A model generated the notes under the pieces. That model worked only from the letters and a program-made list of their open reading frames with translations. It was not told the origin of the DNA and ran no database searches. Position numbers and translations under genes: made by a program. A stretch of DNA of 64,000 nt, from NCBI RefSeq assembly GCF_900090045.1, contig NC_041780.1, positions 672,001 to 736,000 on the forward strand. Reading direction: 5' to 3'. The stretch comes from Plasmodium malariae (taxonomy: Eukaryota; Apicomplexa; Aconoidasida; Haemosporida; Plasmodiidae). This document shows, piece after piece, positions 10,388-21,303 of this stretch; position 1 is the stretch's first letter; each line of letters begins with the position of its first letter.

Positions 10388-12304
10388 TTATGTATTATTT
10401 AGAACAAAATGAGATATATCTCCAGCTAAATCGTTGAGTGTGTCAATAATCCCAGTATTTCCCCCGACTGCACTAATCATCGTTTTCACTAATGCTTCAG
10501 TTACTTTCTCAGCGTTATCATTAAATTTATAATTAAGGATAAGTGGCTTATGAGCACTTTTGTCATTTAGTGCAATGTTATTCTTTACTCTTTTCTGTTC
10601 TTCACCGTTTTTATTTGTTTTGTGGTAGTTTTCCTGGGCGTGTTTTTTTCCTTCTTCAGTTGGTATATCAACTTCATCTACTTCATCTACTTCTTCTTCT
10701 TCTTCTTCTTCTTCTACTTCGTCTTGTTCTTCTTTTACCTGGAGGTCATCTTCTTCTATTATGTCCATATCTTCTTTACTTTCCTCCTCTGTTTCATCTA
10801 CTTCTTCTTTTTCTTCTGCTACTTCTTCGTCTTTATCCAAAACATTAAGACTTTCTTCTTTGGTTAAATCTACTATTTCAAGAGCACTCTGATTTTCTTC
10901 TTTTTTGGTTTTTTCAGGAATCCTGGTGTTATTACCATGATTTTTATTTTTTCCTTCAACTCCTTCTGCTATTTTCACTAGTCCATGACCAGTCGGTTTA
11001 TCTTGCTGACTAGGTGGTGGAGTTTTAACCGGAGCAGGTGGAAGATCAGTGGGTTGGTGTTCTTGATGTGGTTCTTTCTGCGGTACATCTTGCTGTTCTT
11101 GCTTCTGTTCTTGCTTCTGTTCTTGCATCTGCTCTTTCTGCTGTCCTTGTTGTTTCTCATCTTTCTGTTGTGATGGTGGTGGTCCTATTTCGGTTGACAT
11201 GCGGGTGTGTTCTGATAACGTTTCTTGTGTTGCTAATGATTCTGCTACTGCATCAGGTGTTGTTGATGGTTCTTTTTTTTCTTCGTCTTCCTGTACTTCC
11301 TTTGTAGGGAGGACTGATTTTGCTGGAGCTTCTTGTGAAGTGTTATCTCCAGATGTTAGATTTTGCCTTTCCGTTTCTGCTGGAGATTCTGATACATCCA
11401 ATGATTTCTCTGCAAAAGGTTCTTCTTCTCTTTCTTGTTCAGTAGATGATACTGATACTTTTGGTGGTTCTGGCGGATCCGGTAACGCTGTAGCTATTGA
11501 TGAATCCGATGATTCTGATGATTCGGGTTTTCCTGGTTCTTTTCCAAGCTCTTGTTCTGTTTTTTCTGCTAATGGTTCTTGGTCTGTTCTTGTTGTATCA
11601 GGGATTGTTGTTCCTGCTTTTATCTCTGTGTCGGAAGCTTGTTCCTCAATAGTTCTTGTTTTTTGGTCTTGGTTTTCAGTAGTAGTTACCAAAGTATCAT
11701 TATCACGTGTTTCAGATTGTAAACTTTGTTGCGGCAATTCATCTGTAGGATTAATATTTTTTTCTTGTGGAACAAGTACTCCATCACCTGTACCACTATC
11801 AACAGTACTTTCTTTACTTTTACCATCTCCAGAATCAGGGGAGTTTTCGGGTTGATTTGTCACTGTACCTGATTCATCTGTTAATGATACTAATACCGGG
11901 GATACATCTTCTTGGGCTTTTACATTCGCCTGTTCCAATTCCTCTGGAGTAATACTTGTTCCGTTTGAACTGTCTTTTGTCAATTGTGAGATATCTTGTC
12001 TAATATATATACCATTGATATTTTTTACACTTTTTGAGATTTTACTATGTTCTTCATTTGTATTATTTTCGTTATTATTTCCATCTAATTCTTTATCATT
12101 TTGAATATCATTCTCTTTTGACTCCAAATTATTCTGCTCATTTTGTAAATAAATATTACTTACTGATGAATTCTTCCTCAAATTATATTTTATCTGGCTT
12201 GTAACTTCAGAATTTTGGGTATTTTCTATACATTTTGCGATGTTTTCGCAAGTACATAAACTTAAAATAAATACATAAAATGTAACATTAAAAATTTTAT
12301 TCAT
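10388..12304 (-). CDS. MSP3-like merozoite surface protein, member 4
   Basis: Complete gene of 638 codons. Signal peptide MNKIFNVTFYVFILSLCTC, then KYNLRKNSS near residue 40, an Asn-rich segment, and a long Thr/Ser/Pro/Glu-rich middle with no heptad coiled coil. A Gln-rich patch (alternating Gln-Glu and Lys-Gln units, about residues 380-410) resembles the Gln tract of member 1. The acidic stretch lies at about residues 500-550, followed by the C-terminal module ...DTLNDLAGDISHFVLNNT. It is likely a soluble, surface-associated antigen of merozoites by family. Together with members 1-3 it forms a class lacking the Ala-heptad domain. A TATATT run and a TTCGAAAATATATATACAAAG block in the 5' flank match the upstream blocks of other members. 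Confidence 0.9.
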   Translation of the reverse strand: MNKIFNVTFYVFILSLCTCENIAKCIENTQNSEVTSQIKYNLRKNSSVSNIYLQNEQNNLESKENDIQNDKELDGNNNENNTNEEHSKISKSVKNINGIYIRQDISQLTKDSSNGTSITPEELEQANVKAQEDVSPVLVSLTDESGTVTNQPENSPDSGDGKSKESTVDSGTGDGVLVPQEKNINPTDELPQQSLQSETRDNDTLVTTTENQDQKTRTIEEQASDTEIKAGTTIPDTTRTDQEPLAEKTEQELGKEPGKPESSESSDSSIATALPDPPEPPKVSVSSTEQEREEEPFAEKSLDVSESPAETERQNLTSGDNTSQEAPAKSVLPTKEVQEDEEKKEPSTTPDAVAESLATQETLSEHTRMSTEIGPPPSQQKDEKQQGQQKEQMQEQKQEQKQEQQDVPQKEPHQEHQPTDLPPAPVKTPPPSQQDKPTGHGLVKIAEGVEGKNKNHGNNTRIPEKTKKEENQSALEIVDLTKEESLNVLDKDEEVAEEKEEVDETEEESKEDMDIIEEDDLQVKEEQDEVEEEEEEEEVDEVDEVDIPTEEGKKHAQENYHKTNKNGEEQKRVKNNIALNDKSAHKPLILNYKFNDNAEKVTEALVKTMISAVGGNTGIIDTLNDLAGDISHFVLNNT

Positions 12305-13936
12305 TTTTAATTTATATTTTAGGAATGTTTCAATATTTTGATGTACACTTTAGAAAAAAAAAAAAAAAAAAAAAATGAAAAATTACAGCTTTTAATTCAA
12401 ATGATTAATTGTAAATTGGCAGACATGGTTACAAAGAAGTCGGTTAAAATAAAATAGTATAGTTTAATACAGTATGATAGAGTATAGTAGAATATAATTA
12501 TAGTATAATTTCAGGAAAGATAATTTATCTTAAATTTTAAAAATGGCAAAAACACTTCGATTCAAAAAAATTTGAAACGTTCGAAAATATATATACAAAG
12601 AAAAAATCTAAAATAAAAAATGTGTGCTTCACACACCACCCACAAATATGGCCTATGGAGCAAATTTATTTTTTTAATTTTTGTATAAACCGTTATTATG
12701 CACATATATATATATATATATATAAGTACGTTATTTTATTTTTTCGATTGTAAATGTCCAACCTAAATTATTCACAAATTTAGAAACGTACGTATATGTG
12801 AACTATACCAGTATGAAAAAAAAAAAAAAAAAATTCTTTTTTCTTAAAAAGGAAAATGGCTACGACCTTTAAATGCGAATTAATTTATTTAATAAAATGT
12901 GCCTATTTTTGCAGATAGTCATTTTTTTTTTTTTCCCTCAGTTTTTTACGAAATATATAAAATTCAAAACAGCAAGAACAGTATATGCCTATACCATTAA
13001 GCAGTGTCGAACAAATTTTCTTTGAAACTGTTTTTTTCCTATTTTCACAAATAATTAACATTTACCTATCAATTTCGGAGTATTTAATACAATATTTAAG
13101 AAATTAAAAATAAAGGACGAGAAATAAATTATATTTTGTTTATATAAAAAAAGGAGAAAATAAAAAAGAACATACATTCTGATTATTGTGTCATATCAAA
13201 TTGTTTCAAGATATATCAGAATGAGACAAAGAAATAAAAAAAAAAAATGAATATGTTCAGTATAGTAATTTCGATTTCTAAAACAAGCATATTGGCCCTC
13301 AAAATAGGTATATAAAGTTTAACATTTAATTTATTAAATTAATAGAAAAAACAATTGTTTTTTTACTAGATATATAGATCATAAATGGATCATTCCATTC
13401 TTGCTGTATTTGGACTATAGCTATTTCTTCATGTAAATAGAGCTGTACATCAATTTTGCAACTTATGTACTGCTTTAAATTTACAATTTTAAATTATTAT
13501 TTACATTTTTGTAAAAACAAAATTAATGCTTGATAAGTTAAAACAATTTAATAGAGTGACAGATAGTTCTTAAGATAACAAGCTAATTTGTATGCTCTCT
13601 TTACTCTCGAATTTTCATTTTTCTTTTCTCTTTTTTTCTCACTTATAGCCTTGTTTTCTTAATGCGTTAATTTATATTTAAATAAAATTTCCTCCCTGTT
13701 GTAATACTGGAACGTTGTAGTAGAATAAGTTGATGGCACTATCAGTTCATTTGAAAAAAAGATAAACAGAGGTATATATATGTATATATATATTTTATGT
13801 AACATACAGCTGTGGCTATAGTCCACTGCGGCACGAAACTACAATAATACGGCGTGTTCATTTATTTCATTTTATCATGATTGTTAACATAATGTTAGTA
13901 GTTACAATTAAGTAAGTCATATTGTAAGCTGTCATT
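12305..13936. other. Intergenic spacer, MSP3 members 4-5
   Basis: Holds the 5' flank of member 4 (A run at about 12355-12375, (TA)n at about 12705-12724, upstream block near 12575-12610) and the 3' flank of member 5. A slightly GC-richer patch at about 13805-13858 follows a TATATG repeat. No open frame with gene-like composition. Confidence 0.7.
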
Positions 13937-15958
13937 TTAAGTAGTTATATAATTTTGAAAAAATTGATGCATATCTTGCTTTAAATTTTTGAGTGTATCA
14001 ATAGTAGAAAAGTCATCGTCAACTACCTTAATCATCATTTGAAATAATTCCTCAGCAGCTTTTTTAACATCATCATTATTTCTGTAATCTCCTGAAAGTG
14101 ATTTATGAGCGTTTATATCATTTGATGGAACATTACCTTTTTCGCTTTCTTGTTGACCTTTATTATCTTCTTGTGGTTCTTCTTCTTCTTCTTCTTCTTC
14201 TTCTTCTTCTACTTCTTCTTCTTCTACTTCTTCTTCATCTTCTTTTTTCTCCTCCCCTTCTTCTTCCCTTTCTTCTTGGGCTATTTCCTGCTTAATTTCT
14301 TCATCTTCTTCACTCTCCTCATCATTCTCCTCTTTTACTTGTTCATCCATATCGACTACATTGCCATTCTCTTTTGAAGAGTTATTTATTAGTTCTAGTA
14401 CAACTTGTTTTTGTGTATTTGCTATTTCTTTTGTTTCATTCGCTCTTTCTCGCTTTTCTCTCTCTTCCCTTACTTTTTCCATTTTTATTCTAGATGTTTC
14501 TAGAATATTTTCGTCTATCTTTTTTGCTGCTTCTACTGCTTGAGCTTTTGCCGTTTTGGCTTTCTCTACTGCAAGTTCTGCTGCCTTTTTTTCAGTTTTT
14601 ACCTCTTCCTCTGAATTCGCTGCTTTCACTCTTTTTGCTGCTTCTACGGCGTCCTCTGCTGCTGCTTTAGCTTTTTCTTTTGAACTTTCAGCTTCAATTT
14701 TTGCTTTTAATTTTTCTTCCTCATCCCTATTTACTACTGCCTTTTCTACTTCTTCTGCTATTGCTGCTGTTTCTTCTGATAAATTTGCCGCGACTTGTGC
14801 TAATTTTTCTGCTTCTTTTACTGCTTTTTCTTTTTCTGCAGCATCCAATGAATTTCCATTTTGTCTTTCTTGCCTTGCTTTTTCCACCTTTATTTTAGAT
14901 GTTTCTATAATTTTTTCGTTTATATTTTTTGCTGCTTGTTCTGCTTGTTCTTTTGACTTTTTGGCTTTCTCTACTCCATGTTGTGCTGTCTCTTTTGCAG
15001 TTTTTGCCTCTTCTTCTGAAGTTGCTTCTTTCGCTCTTTTTGCTGCTTCTAATGCTTCTTTTGCAGCTCTTTTGATATCTTCTTTTGAACTTTCAACCTC
15101 AACTTTTGCTTCTTCTTTTTCCTTATCTCCGCTATTTATTTTTTCCTTTCTCACTTCTTCTGCAATTGCTTCCACTTCTTCTAATAGTTGTGCCGCTTCT
15201 TGTGCTAAATTTTCTGCTTCTTTTACGACCTTCTCTTTTTCTGTATCAACTGCTGAATTTTCGATTTTTCTTTCGTGATCTGTCTTTTCCATGCTTCCTC
15301 CGAGTGTTTGTAGACTTTTTTCGTTTATCTTTTTAGATGCTACTTCTGTTTCAGCTTTTGCCATTTCGGCTTTCTCTACTTCATTTTCTACTGCCCTTTT
15401 TGCAGTATTTGCCTCTTCTTCTGAAGTTGCTTCTTTCGCTCTTTTTGCTACTTCCGCTGATGCACTTTTGGTTTCTTCTTTTGAACTTTCAACCTCAACT
15501 TTTGCTTTTTCTTTTTCCTTGTCTTCGTTTTTTAATCCTACTTTTTTCACCTCTTCTACTATTGCTTCCGTTTCTTTTGCTAATTGTTCCGCTTCTTTTA
15601 CTGCCTTCTCTTTTTCTGTATCAACTACTTCATTTTTAATTTGTGTTACTACCTCCTCTGCTTGTTCGGACAGTTCATTTTGAGCACGTGCTTGTACTTG
15701 TAGTTCTGACTCTTCTTTTTTTTTTTCTGTTTCTTGCTTTATTATATCAGAGTAACCTCCACTTGTATTAATTATAAAACTGTCTTCTTCATTCACTGTA
15801 TTCTTTTCTTCATATTGCAAATGAAAATTATTATTTGGCAAGCCATTTCTTAAATTAGATTTTTTCTGTTTCGCAATTTCTTTACATGTGGCGTTATTTT
15901 CATATATATATAAATTAAAAATAGATAAACAAAAGGTAATACTCCAAAGTTTCCTCAT
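13937..15958 (-). CDS. MSP3-like protein, member 5, with triplicated Ala-heptad coiled coil
   Basis: Complete gene of 673 codons and the canonical MSP3 type. Signal peptide MRKLWSITFCLSIFNLYIY, then KSNLRNGLP at residues 33-41. Residues about 115-503 form three tandem repeats of roughly 130 residues (about 115-239, 240-374, 375-503). Each begins EKEK(A/V)VKEAE and contains EV(E)SSKE, a TSEEE/NSEEE step and a K(I/N)(N/D)E(K/N) end. All are rich in Ala heptads, so a long alpha-helical coiled coil is predicted. A Glu-rich tract (about residues 545-605) and the C-terminal module ...DTLKNLKQDMHQFFQNYITT follow. The C-terminus is nearly the same as member 6, so the two are sister copies. No transmembrane or GPI anchor. 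Extracellular association with the merozoite surface is expected from the family. Confidence 0.93.
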   Translation of the reverse strand: MRKLWSITFCLSIFNLYIYENNATCKEIAKQKKSNLRNGLPNNNFHLQYEEKNTVNEEDSFIINTSGGYSDIIKQETEKKKEESELQVQARAQNELSEQAEEVVTQIKNEVVDTEKEKAVKEAEQLAKETEAIVEEVKKVGLKNEDKEKEKAKVEVESSKEETKSASAEVAKRAKEATSEEEANTAKRAVENEVEKAEMAKAETEVASKKINEKSLQTLGGSMEKTDHERKIENSAVDTEKEKVVKEAENLAQEAAQLLEEVEAIAEEVRKEKINSGDKEKEEAKVEVESSKEDIKRAAKEALEAAKRAKEATSEEEAKTAKETAQHGVEKAKKSKEQAEQAAKNINEKIIETSKIKVEKARQERQNGNSLDAAEKEKAVKEAEKLAQVAANLSEETAAIAEEVEKAVVNRDEEEKLKAKIEAESSKEKAKAAAEDAVEAAKRVKAANSEEEVKTEKKAAELAVEKAKTAKAQAVEAAKKIDENILETSRIKMEKVREEREKRERANETKEIANTQKQVVLELINNSSKENGNVVDMDEQVKEENDEESEEDEEIKQEIAQEEREEEGEEKKEDEEEVEEEEVEEEEEEEEEEEPQEDNKGQQESEKGNVPSNDINAHKSLSGDYRNNDDVKKAAEELFQMMIKVVDDDFSTIDTLKNLKQDMHQFFQNYITT
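14450..15616 (-). repeat. Three tandem copies of a ~130-residue coding unit
   Basis: Coding-sequence triplication within MSP3-like member 5. The copies start at the EKEK(A/V)VKEAE motif at residues 115, 240 and 375. Copies 2 and 3 share further matches such as IAEEV and KIK(V/M)EK. The units have diverged, so this is not a recent perfect duplication. Confidence 0.85.
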
Positions 15959-16938
15959 TTTATATTTTAATTATAAAAAAGAAAAAAAAATCAGCAATTT
16001 TTAGTTCACAGTGTATAATAATTTAATTTATGTTTTATATTTTTGCCTTTTTTTTTTTTTTTTTTTTTTTCTAAAAAAAAAATTACAGAAATAGGAGACA
16101 TATTTAAGTCATTAACTATAAATTTGAAGATATATTTATAAAAATAAAAAAATGTAAAAACATGACAGGTAATGTGATTTGAAAAGTGCAAAAATGAAAA
16201 GCAATACTCTTGGGGAATCGAGAAACGTTGCAAGGGAAATCGAAAAAATCGAAAAAATCGAAAAAAAATAATTAAATATATAAACATGCGCATGTATATA
16301 CGCTCTTATAACGTTAAAAATGGGTTTAATTAATTGAATTAATTTTTACTATACTTTTTTTTAAATATATATATACATATATACATATATACATATATAC
16401 ATATATATATATATATATCTATTTATTTATTTATTTCTCTCTTTTTTTGATGAACGTATCACAACACTTGGACACATCGAGCCATTTTTACATTTGGATG
16501 GGTGTAACAGCCATATGTGTACAAACAAAAAAAAAAGTAATAATTTCGCCCACAAAAGAAAGTTTCGATTGTCTTTATATTCATTTTAATTTATTTAATA
16601 CATCATATTAATACAATGGTTTAATCAGAGATATTATATTTAATCGGTTAATCTAAAAAATTGGAAACATGCACAGAAAGCACTTCTGACAAAGTTTAGT
16701 AATATACATTGGATATTTTTCTGAAAATGTTTGTCTTATATTTACAAAATAATTAATATTAACTTTCATTATGAGTAATTTTTTGTTCAAATTTAAGAAG
16801 AAAAAAAAAAAAAAAAATGGAATATAAATTTGTAATTTGTTAACAAAGGAAAGAAATAATTTAAAAGAATGAAAAAATGTGCTGATATATTATATGGGGA
16901 AAAGACCAAAAATTTATGACTTCGGTTATTCATATGCA

Positions 16939-16977
<39 letters not shown>

Positions 16978-17117
16978 CCATGTGACATATTACAGTGGTT
17001 ATCTCTCATAGTAATAAAAAACTTTAGTAATTCCACATTAAATTATCGTTTATAATAAGGAATATTCACAATATGTTAATATTTCAGTTGAATACGTCAA
17101 ATATTAATTATACCTTT
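15959..17117. other. Intergenic spacer, MSP3 members 5-6
   Basis: The shortest spacer of the array. It holds the member 5 upstream region (T run at about 16050-16070, GAAACGTTGCAAGGGAAATCG near 16222-16242), an ATACAT/TA microsatellite at about 16365-16418, a GTAACAGCCATATGTGTACAAA motif near 16503-16524, and the member 6 3' flank. No gene supported. Confidence 0.7.
16365..16418. repeat. ATACATAT/TA microsatellite
   Basis: Tandem ATACATAT units running into (TA)n in the 5' flank of MSP3-like member 5. Seen directly. Confidence 0.85.
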
Positions 17118-18434
17118 TTAAGTAGTTATATTTTTTTGAAAAAATTTTTGGATATCTTGCTCTAATTCTTTGAGTGTGTTCAAAGTATAAGCATCATCGT
17201 CAACTATAGTAAGCATATTTTTTAATAATCCCTCAATTGCTTTTTTAACGTCATTAACACTATTGTAATTTACTGCAAGTGATTCATGAGCACTAACATC
17301 ATTTAATGGAACAACATTCTTTTTGCCTTGCATTTGATTTGTATCTCCTTGAGATCCTTCCCCATTTCCTTCTTCTTCATCTGCTTCATCCGCTTCATCT
17401 GCTTCATCTGCTTCATCCTCTTCATCCTTATCTTCCTCCAGCACGTTTGGTACGCCTTGTATTACTTCCTCTTTGGTTTCTTCTTCTCCATCTTCAACTT
17501 TTTCCCCCATAACTTCTTCCTCCTTATCGGCTTTTCCTTCTTTTCCCGCTTCAACTTCTTCTGTATATGTTTTTACTAGTTGTAGTCTAACTTTTTTTTT
17601 GCTTGTGCGGGGATATGCTGATAAATCTTCTTTATATTTTGCTGCTGTATTTTCCATATTTAGTTTTACTATTTTTATTTTTTTGTTTGCATGTTCTGCT
17701 ATATTTTTAGCCATTTCTGCCTCTTCTACAGTTTTGGCATTTTTTGCCATTTCTTGCGCTTTTTCTGCTTCATTTCTTGCTCTTACTGCGTCATTTCCTA
17801 AAGAAAAGGCTTCAATTATTGATACTTCATATTCTAATAGTTCTGTATCATTCTCATCTAAAGATTTTGAACTTAGCTTTAAAAAATCTTTGCGTATTTT
17901 TTCTCCTTCTTTTGCTACTTCTGTTACTTGTTCTGCCAAATCGATTATTTCATCAGCTAATTTGTCTGTTTCTTGTACGAATTTTAATGTTATTTCTACA
18001 TTCTCTTGTCTTTTTTTTATCTGCTCTGGGGTTTGTTCTTGTTTTTGAGATTGTAACCGTTGCTGTTCTTGCTCATTTAAGATTCTACGTTCTGTTTCTG
18101 TTTCTGGTTGCCCTTCTTCTTCTTCTTCTTCTTTTTCTTCTTCTTCTTCTTCTTCTTCTACTTGTTCTTGTGCTTGTGCTTGTGCTTCTGATTGTGTTGT
18201 TCCTGATGTATGACTTGATGCCGCTGCTTCTGATACATCAGTATTTCCTATAATTGTATTATTTTGTTCATCTTGTAACGAAACATTTTTCTTTGAGAAT
18301 CCATTCCTTAAATTTTGTCCAGTGTTGTTTATATTGCCGGTATTTTTATCACTGTCTATTAGTTCCGCTCGATTTAGGCATATATATAAATTAAAAAGAA
18401 TTATGTGGAATATAATACCAAAAACGTTTTTCAT
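17118..18434 (-). CDS. MSP3-like protein, member 6, Ala-rich coiled-coil type
   Basis: Complete gene of 438 codons, the shortest intact member and the most upstream copy of the array. Signal peptide starting MKNVFGIIFHIILFNLYICL, then GQNLRNGFS near residue 40. An unusual Glu tract sits before the helical region (about residues 92-108). One Ala/Glu/Lys-rich helical domain (about residues 150-285) corresponds to a single, diverged copy of the unit that is triplicated in member 5. A second acidic stretch with Asp-Glu-Ala repeats (about residues 340-360) and the C-terminal module ...NTLKELEQDIQKFFQKNITT follow. The shared FFQxxITT end links it to member 5. Next on the far side is the single-copy ORC1/CDC6-like gene, so this marks the array boundary. 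Confidence 0.92.
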   Translation of the reverse strand: MKNVFGIIFHIILFNLYICLNRAELIDSDKNTGNINNTGQNLRNGFSKKNVSLQDEQNNTIIGNTDVSEAAASSHTSGTTQSEAQAQAQEQVEEEEEEEEKEEEEEEGQPETETERRILNEQEQQRLQSQKQEQTPEQIKKRQENVEITLKFVQETDKLADEIIDLAEQVTEVAKEGEKIRKDFLKLSSKSLDENDTELLEYEVSIIEAFSLGNDAVRARNEAEKAQEMAKNAKTVEEAEMAKNIAEHANKKIKIVKLNMENTAAKYKEDLSAYPRTSKKKVRLQLVKTYTEEVEAGKEGKADKEEEVMGEKVEDGEEETKEEVIQGVPNVLEEDKDEEDEADEADEADEADEEEGNGEGSQGDTNQMQGKKNVVPLNDVSAHESLAVNYNSVNDVKKAIEGLLKNMLTIVDDDAYTLNTLKELEQDIQKFFQKNITT

Positions 18435-20819
18435 TTTCTACTTTTTAAGGTAAAAAAAAAAAAAATTGCAATATTTTAAAGTACACGAAAAATATAAAAA
18501 TATTCGAGGGAAGTTTTATGATGTGTGCATTTTTCTTTTTAACATTTATTTCTTTATTTTACCCAGAAAAAAAATAAAAATTTCGAATCTATCGTGAATC
18601 ATTCAGTTAATTATAAATGGGAAATTTGAAATTGCAATTATAAAACAAAAAAAAAAAAAAAATAAATAAATAATAATAAATAAAACAAATCAAAATAAAA
18701 CAACAGTAAAAGTAACAATAATAATGAAGCAAAAACGTAACAATTTACTTTTAAATTCATAAAAGTCTACTTCATTACATTGTAGAAATGTGAATTTGGA
18801 AAAAAAAAAAAAAAGAGAAGGATTACACAACAAAATAAGAAAGCAAGAAAGAAAATATGAGGGTTTTAAGTGTACTAAAAAAATTGGTTCATTCATGAAA
18901 TTAATTTCATTAATACTTTTTTTTTAATGTTTTACATTATATAAAGCGTGAATCGTTCTAATCACTTTTGGACTCGGAAATGAACAATTGTTCATTATGT
19001 GCAAAACCAAAATAAATAAATATCTTCTTTTTAAAAAAAAAAAAAAAAAATTAATAAGATCTTTATTTTCAAAATAATTTAATATCAATTATAACAACTC
19101 CATAATAGCTATAATTGTTTAATTAATAACTCTAAAATGTGGAAAATAAGAAGCAAACTGCGTACCTCCAACATTATGTAGTTCTATGGGATTTTCCTCT
19201 AAAATTGCTATTTTCCTAGTTTCATATATAATCATTTTTCATTTTATCAACTATAGCATTTTTATTATACTATATAAATAAATATAGAGAAGAGGGAGAA
19301 ATAAAATTTATCTTATTAATATAAAAAAAAAAAAAAAAAAATTAAAGTTAAAAAAATATTAAAAGAATTTTTTAAAATATTTGAAAAAATTACATGGAAA
19401 AAGGTATATTTTCTTATTCCATTTAATATTATACACCAATTTAGGTAGAGCTAAAAAAAAAAAAAATTAAGTTAAAATAATAATTTTCATTTTTAAAATT
19501 AATATATTCAATTTTGAATTATACATATAAAGATTAACATATAATCCACTAAAATAATAGAAGACAATTAATTTTAAATGGATATGTAGATTGTGAATTG
19601 GCTATTCATTAAACTATTCAATACTTTTTTTGCATCAGCTTTTTTTTTTTTTGCAGAACAGTTCTGTACATAGATTCATTCTCCCCTACTGCTTAAATTG
19701 CTACTTAAAATTCTGCTTTAAATATATAATCACAAATTAGTACGTAATTATTTATAAAAACAAATTTACTGTTTCATGACTTACGATAATTTAATAGTTA
19801 GAAATATAGCCTCTTATTTAACATGCTAAGGTATATTCTTTTTTTTATTTTATTATATTTTATTTTTTCTTATTTTTTTTTATTTTATTATATTTTATAT
19901 TTTATATTTTATTTATTTATTTGTTTGTTTGTTTTTTTTTTTTTTTTTTTTTGATTCACCTCAAATTGTTACCGATGTTATTATTACTCAAAAAAAAAAA
20001 AAAAAATAGTCCTATTGATATGTTAATATTTATGTCGAAATATAATGTTGTCATGGTTCCGATAGCGCACTTTAATTTATTTACATTTTGTATGCTTTTT
20101 ACTCTCATAAGCTAATTATTTTAATATTTATGTATGTAATGAACATTTATTTATATGTACCAATATGCATATGTATGTGCTGTCCATCAGACAAATGGAG
20201 GTTACCTCGATCGTAGATGCAATTTTTTGAAGCATAAAGCAATATTGGCTCATATTTACTATTATATCCTTTCACTAAGTCTTCTTTTAAAATTTTAATA
20301 TATCATCGCTTCTAACTGCGGATGAGTGTTAATCCAGTATTAACAAAAATGTGCAAATATGTAAAAAAAAAAAAAAATAAATATCATAAAATAAAGTATA
20401 ACTAAAGTAAAAATGAAGTAAAATAAAATAACAAATAATGAGTTTTTACTATTTCATTGGAATAAGCCCAATAAATTCTTATTAAATTATAAAGGGTTTA
20501 AATAATGGAAATAAATTTTGAAAAATATGAAATTGTTGTGTTCATACAAACACATAAGCACGTCCGAATCTTCTATAATATTTACGTATACACAGATAGA
20601 CGTGCAAAGTTTTTTCGTATTTTATTCTATATTTACATCTCTGAGTTTATTTATCTTTTTTTACCTTTTTTATATTGCATTATTTTAAAAGTTTCATAAA
20701 TATACATTTAAAAAAAGTTATTTAAAAAAAGATAAACAAAAATTGAATAAAAAAAAGGGATGTTATTAACAATAAAACAAAAAAAAAAAAAAAAAAAAAA
20801 AACCAATAAAAGGATATGG

Positions 20820-20858
<39 letters not shown>

Positions 20859-21303
20859 TATACACATGATCCAGAAAAAAATTAAAAAAAAAAAAAAAGG
20901 GGTTATAATTTAAGACAGAAAATAAAGCATCGGGGGCTAAAGTTTTTTTTTTTGTAACATTACTATGTAACATACTCGTCTTTTCAAATTAGATAAACCA
21001 TTTCGTATGCGTATGTATATTTTTCCAAAACAATTAAAAAAAAAAAAAAAAATTAATAAAATAATGACATGCTATTTTTACAAATACACACATACGAGAG
21101 TATTTCTTTATTAGTGATAAAAATGTAGAATTCGAAGCATGTTGATGTAATGTGGAAACGTTATGAGCTTCCCTGTTTTTATGGATTTATTTGTTCGACA
21201 GTAATAGTAGCAGTAGAAGTAGCTGCTTCCGTAGCTGCTGCCATAGAAGCTACCATAACTGTTGCTGTATTTATACGCAGGGCATTTTTCTCTTGAGTAT
21301 TGT
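18435..21303. other. Intergenic region at the edge of the MSP3 array
   Basis: About 2.9 kb without a supported gene, bounded by the MSP3-like member 6 start and the CDC6-like stop. It contains the member 6 upstream region (GAAATGTGAATTTGGAAAAA near 18784-18803; TTATGTGCAAAACCAAAA near 18993-19010), many poly(A) and poly(T) runs, a (TA)n run at about 20823-20850 and a somewhat less AT-rich patch at about 20180-20225. I see no MSP3 coding remnant. Confidence 0.65.

Noticed and set aside
20180..20225. Possible 3' flank remnant of a lost seventh MSP3 copy (GAGGTTACCTCG patch)
   Set aside because: Similar short GTGGTTA(C/T)C patches occur in other members' 3' flanks (near 6056 and 16994), but no coding remnant is present next to it, and the match is too short.
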